Below, piece after piece: positions 1-5,095 of a stretch of 5,612 nt of DNA. Each line of letters begins with the position of its first letter. Positions within the stretch are counted from its first letter, which is position 1. Location: positions 1 through 5,612 of the forward strand of contig CAKJYB010000084.1 of assembly GCA_918241715.1 (NCBI GenBank), in the 5' to 3' direction. The position numbers and the translations under genes are program-made. Source of the DNA: Clostridiales bacterium. GTDB lineage: Bacteria > Bacillota > Clostridia > Christensenellales > UBA1242. Below the pieces are notes generated by a model. The model searched no databases, was not told the origin of the DNA, and saw nothing but the letters and a program-made list of their open reading frames with translations.

Positions 1-1588
1 ACTCAATGGAAAAGAATATACTCCACAAGAGATTTCTGCCATGATTTTGTCAAAACTTAAGGCTGATGCAGAAAGCTATTTGGGCGAGAAAGTAACTCAA
101 GCCGTTATCACAGTGCCTGCATACTTCAATGACAGCCAAAGACAGGCCACAAAAGATGCCGGAAAGATTGCTGGACTTGACGTTTTGAGAATTATCAACG
201 AGCCAACAGCTGCTGCTCTTGCTTATGGACTTGACAAGGGTGAAAACGCAAATCAAAAGATTTTGGTTTATGACCTTGGTGGTGGAACGTTTGATGTTTC
301 TATTCTTGAAATTGGTGACAATGTTTTTGAAGTTTTGTCAACAAACGGAAACACAAGACTTGGTGGGGACGATTTTGACAACAGAATCATTGACTATCTT
401 GTAGAAGAATTTAAAAAGGCAAATGGTGGCATGGATTTGTCAAAAGACAAACTTGCACTCCAAAGACTTAAGGAAGCGGCAGAAAAGGCAAAAATTGACC
501 TTTCAGCAACTCCTATGACAACAATTTCTCTTCCATTTATCACAGCTGATGCAAACGGCCCAAAACACTTGGAAGTAGAACTTACAAGAGCAAAATTTGA
601 TGCTCTTACAGAAGATCTTGTAAAAGAGACAACAGATTGTTGCACAAAGGCTCTTGCCGATGCAAAACTTACAACAGCTCAAATTGACAAAGTTATTTTG
701 GTTGGTGGTTCAACAAGAATCCCAGCTGTTGTTGAAGCTGTAAAAAATTATACAGGAAAGGAACCATTCAAGGGCATTAACCCAGACGAATGTGTTGCTG
801 TTGGTGCTGCAATTCAAGCCGGAGTTTTGGCTGGAGATGTTAAAGACGTTCTTCTTTTGGACGTTACACCACTTTCACTTGGAATTGAAACTTTGGGTGG
901 GGTGTTTACAAAATTGATTGAAAGAAACACAACAATCCCAACAAAGAAATCTCAAATCTTCTCAACTGCTGCAGACAACCAACCAGGCGTTGACATTCAC
1001 GTTTTGCAGGGAGAAAGAGAATTTGCTGCTCAAAACAAGACACTTGGCAGATTCCAACTTTCAGACATTCCACCAGCACCAAGAGGCGTGCCACAAATCG
1101 AAGTAACATTCGACATTGACGCAAACGGAATTGTAAAAGTTTCTGCAAAAGACCTTGGAACAAACAAGGAACAAAACATCACAATTACAGCGTCTTCAAA
1201 CCTTAGCGAAGCAGATATTGATGCAGCCATCAAAGAAGCAGAAGCTCACGCAGAAGAAGACAAAAAACGTAAGGAATTTGTTGAAACAAAGAATCAAGCA
1301 GACAACATGGTTTACTCTCTTGAAAAGATGCTTAAAGAAAACGGCGACAAACTCTCTGCAGAAGACAAAAAACGCCTTGAAGACGAAATCGAAAAAGCAA
1401 AGAAAGACTTTGAAAGTGATGACATTGAAGTTATCAAAAAGGCTCTTGACAGCTTGACACAGGTTTCAAACGAAGTGTTTACAAAGATGTATCAAAACGC
1501 AAACCCACAAGGCGCACAAGCAAACGACCAAACAAACACAAACAACAAAAAAGATGACGACGGGGACCCAGAAGTTGTTGTTGACTAA
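1..1588 (+). CDS. dnaK: Molecular chaperone DnaK (Hsp70), N-terminus missing at window edge
   Basis: ATP-dependent cytosolic Hsp70 chaperone that binds exposed hydrophobic peptides and works with DnaJ and GrpE. The reading frame is open from base 2 and gives 528 residues before the TAA stop. Roughly the first 80-105 residues, including the first phosphate loop, lie outside the window, so the first internal ATG (41) is not the start. Visible in order (fragment numbering): the ITVPAYFND segment, the NEPTAAALAYG segment, the DLGGGTFDVS phosphate-2 loop at 91-100 with its conserved Thr at 96, and LVGGSTRIP before the end of the nucleotide-binding domain. Next come the interdomain linker VLLLDV at 283-288, the beta substrate-binding domain containing TLGRFQLSDIPPAPRGVPQIEV, and an alpha-helical charged lid. 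The tail is short and acidic, ending GDPEVVVD, without the usual EEV-type ending. dnaJ follows after 28 bases. Heat-shock control would lie upstream and cannot be seen. Confidence 0.98.
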   Translation, partial: LNGKEYTPQEISAMILSKLKADAESYLGEKVTQAVITVPAYFNDSQRQATKDAGKIAGLDVLRIINEPTAAALAYGLDKGENANQKILVYDLGGGTFDVSILEIGDNVFEVLSTNGNTRLGGDDFDNRIIDYLVEEFKKANGGMDLSKDKLALQRLKEAAEKAKIDLSATPMTTISLPFITADANGPKHLEVELTRAKFDALTEDLVKETTDCCTKALADAKLTTAQIDKVILVGGSTRIPAVVEAVKNYTGKEPFKGINPDECVAVGAAIQAGVLAGDVKDVLLLDVTPLSLGIETLGGVFTKLIERNTTIPTKKSQIFSTAADNQPGVDIHVLQGEREFAAQNKTLGRFQLSDIPPAPRGVPQIEVTFDIDANGIVKVSAKDLGTNKEQNITITASSNLSEADIDAAIKEAEAHAEEDKKRKEFVETKNQADNMVYSLEKMLKENGDKLSAEDKKRLEDEIEKAKKDFESDDIEVIKKALDSLTQVSNEVFTKMYQNANPQGAQANDQTNTNNKKDDDGDPEVVVD

Positions 1589-1600
1589 CAAAATATTAAA

Positions 1601-1605
1601 AGGGG
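1601..1605 (+). promoter_or_regulatory. Ribosome binding site of dnaJ
   Basis: The purine block AGGGG (preceded by AAA) sits 11 bases before the dnaJ ATG in the 28-base dnaK-dnaJ gap. It is the only Shine-Dalgarno-like sequence there. No promoter or terminator is evident in this gap, which fits a dnaK-dnaJ cotranscript. Confidence 0.7.
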
Positions 1606-1616
1606 CATAAAGTGCC

Positions 1617-2747
1617 ATGGCAAACAAAGATTATTACGAAACCCTGGGGGTAAACAAGGAAGCAAGTGCTGACGAAATCAAGTCAGCATACAGACGCCTT
1701 GCAAAAAAATATCACCCAGATTTAAACAAGACTCCGGAAGCTGCCGAAAAATTTAAAGAAATCAACGAAGCCTATGAAGTTCTTGGAGATGACAAGAAGA
1801 GAGCAAACTATGACCAATATGGCTCTGCAGACGGCCCACAATTTCAAGGTGGTGCTGATGGTTTTGGCGACTTTTTTGGTGGTGGTCAAGGCTTTGGTGG
1901 TGGCTTTTCGGACATTTTTTCAGACATTTTCTCTGCTTTTGGTGGTGGCTCTGCCGAAAGGGGAATAAGACGTGGAGAAGACATAAATGTTGCAATCAAA
2001 CTTAGTTTTGAAGAAGCCGTTTTTGGCACCGAAAAAATCCTTTCTTTTAACAGAATAGAAAGTTGTCAAAAGTGCAACGGAACAGGTGCAAAAAATGGCA
2101 AAGAATACTCCACATGCCCAGATTGTAAGGGCGCAGGCCGTGTGAGATACCAACAAAACACCATGTTTGGCACGACAATAAGGGAAGGTCTCTGTCAGAG
2201 ATGTTCCGGAACGGGAAAAATTATCAAAGAAAAATGTCAAGAATGTAATGGCAAAGGCTACAACAAAGTGCCTGCACAGGTCAAAGTTAAGGTTCCTGCA
2301 GGTATTGACGACGGACAGACACTTCGCATGCGTGGAGAAGGAAATTCTCCTGCAGGACAGGGCGAAAATGGCGATTTAAACATCAAAATTTCTGTTGCAC
2401 CACACAAGATATTCAAACGTGTTGGCACAGATTTGCTGTTTGACATGTTTGTTCCGTTTACCACATGTCTTTTGGGTGGAAAGGTGGAAATCCCACTTAC
2501 AAAAGGCACAATGAGCCTTGACATAAAGGAAGGCACACAAAGTGGAACGGTTATGAGACTTAAGGGAAAGGGTGTAAAAGTGCTCAATCGTGACAGCTAT
2601 GGAGACATGCTGGTAACCATAAAGAGTGAGCCACCAAAGAACATGACCAAAAAAGCAAGAGACCTTTTGAAACAGGTTGGAGAGACCTTTACGGAAATGG
2701 ACTTCCCAAAGAGCAAAGAGTTTAAAAACAGAATGAAGGGGCTTTAA
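1617..2747 (+). CDS. dnaJ: Co-chaperone DnaJ (type I Hsp40)
   Basis: Stimulates the ATPase of DnaK and delivers unfolded clients to it in the cytosol. The 376-residue length matches full-length type I DnaJ. The J-domain spans about residues 4-68 (KDYYETLGV at the start) with the invariant HPD at 33-35. A Gly/Phe-rich linker follows at about 75-115 and contains two DIF motifs (99-101 and 103-105), as in many DnaJ proteins. The zinc-binding region has all four CxxCxGxG repeats intact, at 150-157, 167-174, 193-200 and 207-214, so both zinc sites should form. The C-terminal substrate-binding domains (VPAGIDDGQTLRMRGEG, then GDLNIKISV) complete the protein. The ATG at 1617 is preceded by AGGGG and begins directly with the canonical J-domain N-terminus. 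The stop codon lies in the loop of a terminator hairpin, making dnaJ the last gene of the chaperone operon. Nothing suggests truncation. Confidence 0.98.
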   Translation: MANKDYYETLGVNKEASADEIKSAYRRLAKKYHPDLNKTPEAAEKFKEINEAYEVLGDDKKRANYDQYGSADGPQFQGGADGFGDFFGGGQGFGGGFSDIFSDIFSAFGGGSAERGIRRGEDINVAIKLSFEEAVFGTEKILSFNRIESCQKCNGTGAKNGKEYSTCPDCKGAGRVRYQQNTMFGTTIREGLCQRCSGTGKIIKEKCQECNGKGYNKVPAQVKVKVPAGIDDGQTLRMRGEGNSPAGQGENGDLNIKISVAPHKIFKRVGTDLLFDMFVPFTTCLLGGKVEIPLTKGTMSLDIKEGTQSGTVMRLKGKGVKVLNRDSYGDMLVTIKSEPPKNMTKKARDLLKQVGETFTEMDFPKSKEFKNRMKGL

Positions 2748-2763
2748 AGCTCCTTTATTTTTT
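2736..2763 (+). terminator. Rho-independent terminator overlapping the dnaJ stop codon
   Basis: An 8-bp stem (AAGGGGCT at 2736-2743 with AGCTCCTT at 2748-2755, including one G-T pair) encloses the tetraloop TTAA. It is followed by TATTTTTT at 2756-2763, a good U-tract. The dnaJ stop codon TAA (2745-2747) lies inside the loop, so the left arm is coding sequence. A ribosome finishing dnaJ would cover the hairpin, so termination may be partial when translation is heavy; that part is inference. It separates the chaperone genes from rsmE, which has its own promoter just downstream. Confidence 0.75.
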
Positions 2764-2771
2764 CAATTTGA

Positions 2772-2800
2772 TTGATTTTGAAGTAAAACTATTGTATTAT
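2772..2800 (+). promoter_or_regulatory. Probable sigma-A-type promoter for rsmE-mtaB
   Basis: TTGATT (2772-2777) and TATTAT (2795-2800) are separated by exactly 17 bases, with two mismatches to the -35 consensus and one to the -10 consensus. The predicted transcription start is near 2806-2807, which leaves a leader of only about 12 bases that still contains the GGAG ribosome binding site. Its position right after the dnaJ terminator supports an independent unit. Confidence 0.6.
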
Positions 2801-2807
2801 ATTGCAT

Positions 2808-2811
2808 GGAG
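2808..2811 (+). promoter_or_regulatory. Ribosome binding site that decides the rsmE start
   Basis: GGAG followed by AAA lies 7 bases before the ATG at 2819. The frame stays open upstream to a TTG at 2768, but that codon lacks a ribosome binding site, overlaps the predicted promoter, and would add 17 residues not typical of the family. Confidence 0.75.
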
Positions 2812-2818
2812 AAAGACT

Positions 2819-3523
2819 ATGAGAAGATTTTTTGGCAGGCTTGACAGAAATAAAATTGTTGTGGAAAACGAAGAGTTTAATCACCTTAAAAATGTGCTTA
2901 GACTTGGAGTTGGAAGTGAAGTTTGTGTAAGTTTGAATGACGAATTTGACTATATTTGTGTTGTTGAACAAATGAGCAAAAATAATGCAATTTGCAACAT
3001 TTTGACAAAGCAAAAGTGCCCAGCAAACCCAACAAAAAACATTGTGCTTTTTCAAGGGGTTGCAAAGGGGCCAAAGTTTGAGTTTATTGTGCAAAAGGCC
3101 ACAGAAATTGGCATGACAAAAATTGTTCCGTTTGAAAGCGAATATTGTGTCGGAAAAATCAGCGACAGCAAAAATGGAAGAATGAAAGCAATCATTCAAA
3201 ATGCCTGCAAACAATGTGAAAGGTCGGTTATGCCTGTTGTTGAAAAAACAATTTCCATAGGCGAAGTTGCAAAACAAATCAAAGATTTTGATATTGTCTT
3301 GTTTGCAAATGAAAGAGCTTTTGACAGCGAAAAAATCAAAAGCCTTGAAAAATACAACAACATTGGAATTATCGTTGGGGCAGAAGGTGGGTTTACTCTA
3401 GAAGAAAAAGAGTTGCTTTTGCAGGCAGGCGCCGTTTCTGTCTCTCTTGGAAAAAGAATTTTAAGATGCGAAACAGCATCAGTTGCGATGATGAGTTTGG
3501 TGTCAATTTTAAGTGGGAACTAG
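2819..3523 (+). CDS. rsmE: 16S rRNA (uracil-N3)-methyltransferase RsmE
   Basis: Transfers a methyl group from S-adenosylmethionine to N3 of the conserved uridine equivalent to E. coli U1498 in 16S rRNA of the 30S subunit. From the ATG at 2819 the protein is 234 residues, close to the family norm, and starts MRRFFG as RsmE N-termini do. An N-terminal PUA-like RNA-binding part (about 1-70, with HLKNVLRL) precedes the SPOUT trefoil-knot domain. Family signatures are KATEIGMTKIVPF, ACKQCERSVMPVV, the cofactor-loop motif VGAEGGF at 186-192 (usually IGPEGGF, so Pro is replaced by Ala) and LGKRILRCETA at 210-220. mtaB begins one base after the TAG stop, so the two are probably cotranscribed and translationally coupled. 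In Bacillus-type loci prmA normally sits between dnaJ and this gene; here it is absent. Function by family is confident; the exact target base is inferred from homology. Confidence 0.95.
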   Translation: MRRFFGRLDRNKIVVENEEFNHLKNVLRLGVGSEVCVSLNDEFDYICVVEQMSKNNAICNILTKQKCPANPTKNIVLFQGVAKGPKFEFIVQKATEIGMTKIVPFESEYCVGKISDSKNGRMKAIIQNACKQCERSVMPVVEKTISIGEVAKQIKDFDIVLFANERAFDSEKIKSLEKYNNIGIIVGAEGGFTLEEKELLLQAGAVSVSLGKRILRCETASVAMMSLVSILSGN

Positions 3524-3524
3524 C

Positions 3525-4763
3525 ATGAAAATTTCTGTTTTGACATTGGGTTGCAAAGTAAACAAATACGAAAGCGATTCGATAGTTTTTGAACTTAACA
3601 AGCGTGGGTATGAATCAACAGACAAATTGGAGTTTGCTGATGCTTATATCATTAACACCTGTGCAGTTACAAACGAAGCAGAAAAAAAGTCCAGACAAAT
3701 GATTGAAAGGGCAAGAAAATTCAATCCGAATGCAAAAATTTATGTTATGGGTTGTGCAAGCCAAAACAGACCAGAGCAATTTTCTGACAGAAATGTTGAA
3801 GCAGTGATTGGCACTGCAAACAAGATGCAGATTGTGGACCTGATTGACAACAAGAAAGATTTTTCTTTTGACATTCCAAACGTGTATGAAGACAACTTCT
3901 TCTCTGATCAAAAACTTAGTCGTGCGTTTATCAAAATTCAAGATGGGTGCAACAATTTTTGCACTTATTGCATCATTCCATACATAAGGGGCAGAAGTAG
4001 GTCAAGAGAACTTTCAAGCATTGTTGACGAAGTGTCAAAATTGCCGGAAAATGTAAAAGAAGTTGTGCTTGTTGGAATTGATGTTGCAGACTATAAAGTT
4101 GGAAATGAAAAGGCACTTGGCACACTTTTGAAAAGACTTGACGTTTTTGGAAAGAGACTTAGGCTGTCTTCTATGGAAGACAATTTGATTGACGAAAAGT
4201 TTATGCAAGAACTTTCTTCTCTCAAAAATTTTTGTCCACATTTTCACTTGTCTTTGCAAACAGGGTGCGACGAAGTCTTGAAAAAAATGAACAGAAAATA
4301 CACCACAGCAGAGTTTGAAAATAGTGTAAATTTGATTAGAAAATACTTTCCACTTGCAGGAATTACAACAGATGTTATTGTTGGATTTCCAACAGAAACT
4401 GAAGAAAATTTTGTTTCGACATCAAATTTTATCAAAAAAATAGGGTTTTCACAGCTCCATATCTTCCCTTATTCAAAAAGAGATGGAACTGCTTCTGCAA
4501 AACTCTTTAAAGATTTGCCGGGAGATGTAAAGGCTTGCAGGGCAAAGAAACTTGAAGAAATTGGAAAACAACTTAAGAAAGAATTTATCTCAAAAAACAA
4601 AACTGGCAAGGTTTTGATTGAAGAAAGAAACGGAGACTATTTTGAGGGCTACACAGAAAACTACATAAAGTGCTATATCAAAGACAAGTGCGAAGTTGGA
4701 GAAGTTGTTTCTGTTGAAATAACAGGGGCATATAAAGACGGCGCACTTGCAAAAAGAATATGA
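3525..4763 (+). CDS. mtaB: tRNA t6A37 methylthiotransferase MtaB (radical SAM)
   Basis: MiaB-family enzyme that converts N6-threonylcarbamoyladenosine at tRNA position 37 to its 2-methylthio form (ms2t6A), using two 4Fe-4S clusters and S-adenosylmethionine. The 412-residue protein has the N-terminal MTTase domain with its three cluster cysteines (C10 in LGCKVN, C46 in NTCAVT, C77 in MGCASQ). The radical SAM motif CNNFCTYC follows with C142, C146 and C149. Further conserved parts are HFHLSLQTG near 239-247, TDVIVGFPTETEENF, HIFPYSKRDGT and a C-terminal TRAM RNA-binding domain (about 355-412). The LGCKVN opening and position after rsmE favour MtaB (YqeV-type) over MiaB or RimO. A GTG at 3513 is in frame, but ATG 3525 gives the usual start and avoids overlap with rsmE. 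Its ribosome binding site is weak (GGGA at 3515-3518), which fits coupling to rsmE. It is somewhat shorter than the Bacillus protein, with no missing motif. Confidence 0.94.
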   Translation: MKISVLTLGCKVNKYESDSIVFELNKRGYESTDKLEFADAYIINTCAVTNEAEKKSRQMIERARKFNPNAKIYVMGCASQNRPEQFSDRNVEAVIGTANKMQIVDLIDNKKDFSFDIPNVYEDNFFSDQKLSRAFIKIQDGCNNFCTYCIIPYIRGRSRSRELSSIVDEVSKLPENVKEVVLVGIDVADYKVGNEKALGTLLKRLDVFGKRLRLSSMEDNLIDEKFMQELSSLKNFCPHFHLSLQTGCDEVLKKMNRKYTTAEFENSVNLIRKYFPLAGITTDVIVGFPTETEENFVSTSNFIKKIGFSQLHIFPYSKRDGTASAKLFKDLPGDVKACRAKKLEEIGKQLKKEFISKNKTGKVLIEERNGDYFEGYTENYIKCYIKDKCEVGEVVSVEITGAYKDGALAKRI

Positions 4764-4779
4764 TTTTTATGCTAAATTC

Positions 4780-4808
4780 TTGACAAAACAAGTATAATAT
4801 GTTATCTT
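4780..4808 (+). promoter_or_regulatory. Probable rpsU promoter (TTGACA with extended -10)
   Basis: A consensus -35 TTGACA (4780-4785) is followed after exactly 17 bases by TATCTT (4803-4808), preceded by TGT, an extended -10 signature. A perfect TATAAT (4793-4798) lies within the spacer but only 7 bases from the TTGACA, and nothing -35-like is found 15-19 bases upstream of it. The predicted start near 4815 gives a leader of about 31 bases. The gap between mtaB and rpsU shows no convincing terminator, so some read-through from mtaB is possible. Confidence 0.6.
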
Positions 4809-4830
4809 ATGCAAAGAAATTAAGTCCTAG

Positions 4831-4840
4831 AAGGTGGTGA
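4831..4840 (+). promoter_or_regulatory. Strong ribosome binding site that places the rpsU start at TTG
   Basis: AAGGTGGTGA matches the anti-Shine-Dalgarno complement AAGGAGGTGA with one mismatch and ends 5 bases before TTG 4846. The two in-frame GTG codons at 4834 and 4837 fall inside this element, so they are part of the binding site and not start codons. Confidence 0.85.
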
Positions 4841-4845
4841 GAAAG

Positions 4846-5028
4846 TTGACAACAGTTAAAGTAGGCGAAAACGAATCTTTGGAAAGCGCACTCAAACGTT
4901 TTAAGAGAAAGTGCCAAAAAGACGGAATCATTGGCGATATCAGAAAGAAAGAAGCTTATGACAAACCTAGCGTAGCAAGAAAAAAGAAAAGCGAAAACGC
5001 TAGAAAAAGAGCAAGAAAAAGAGGTTAA
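4846..5028 (+). CDS. rpsU: 30S ribosomal protein S21 (bS21)
   Basis: Small, very basic protein of the 30S subunit, located near the 3' end of 16S rRNA and the mRNA exit site, where it affects initiation. From the TTG at 4846 it is 60 residues, typical for bS21. The family pattern is clear: V.V..NESLESALKRFKRK, then a variable KDGIIGDIRKKEAYDKPS, then the basic stretch VARKKKSENARKRARKRG. The TTG start fits the usual M-(S/T)-x-V beginning of firmicute S21 and lies 5 bases after a near-perfect ribosome binding site. An upstream GTG (4834) in the same frame would give a 64-residue form but would begin inside that site. It has its own promoter and terminator and follows mtaB, the order known from Bacillus. 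In Bacillus yqeY comes next; here it is replaced by a helicase gene. Confidence 0.95.
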   Translation: MTTVKVGENESLESALKRFKRKCQKDGIIGDIRKKEAYDKPSVARKKKSENARKRARKRG

Positions 5029-5033
5029 AAAAG

Positions 5034-5058
5034 AAAAGTGGCAAAAGCCACTTTTTTT
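5034..5058 (+). terminator. Rho-independent terminator of rpsU
   Basis: A perfect 9-bp stem (AAAAGTGGC at 5034-5042 with GCCACTTTT at 5047-5055) closes an AAAA loop and runs into seven T residues (5052-5058). It starts 6 bases after the rpsU stop codon. The A-run on the left arm would also give a U-tract on the other strand, but no gene points toward it from the right. Confidence 0.93.
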
Positions 5059-5061
5059 ATT

Positions 5062-5089
5062 TTGTTTGATGGCTGAATTGTGGTAAAAT
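5062..5089 (+). promoter_or_regulatory. Probable promoter of the helicase gene, extended -10
   Basis: TAAAAT (5084-5089) preceded by TGG forms an extended -10 element. TTGTTT (5062-5067), 16 bases upstream, is a modest -35. The predicted transcription start is 7 bases past the -10, at about 5096, which is the A of the helicase ATG. The element lies directly behind the rpsU terminator, as expected for a new transcription unit. Confidence 0.55.
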
Positions 5090-5095
5090 ATTTAT

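Noticed and set aside
1576..1598. Hairpin at the end of dnaK (TTGTTG with TAACAA)
   Set aside because: The stem is six pairs, nearly all A-T, with no U-tract; it is unlikely to stop transcription between dnaK and dnaJ.
1846..1950. Repetitive GGTGGT-type sequence in dnaJ
   Set aside because: It encodes the Gly/Phe-rich linker normal for DnaJ and is not an independent repeat element.
1920..2240. Minus-strand open frames, such as 1920-2240 and 2789-3277
   Set aside because: They lie fully inside dnaJ or rsmE, have no recognisable domain or ribosome binding site, and reflect the purine bias of the coding strand.
2768..2818. Upstream TTG extension of rsmE by 17 residues
   Set aside because: It lacks a ribosome binding site, overlaps the predicted promoter, and the extra residues do not resemble the RsmE N-terminus; ATG 2819 has GGAG at good spacing.
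3513..3524. GTG start for mtaB at 3513
   Set aside because: It would overlap the end of rsmE by 11 bases without a ribosome binding site; ATG 3525 gives the normal MtaB N-terminus.
4747..4781. Possible terminator after mtaB
   Set aside because: The inverted repeats seen (AAGAAT with ATTCTT, and GCAAAAA with an interrupted TTTTTATGC) are AT-only or bulged and lack a following U-tract, so they are too weak to call.
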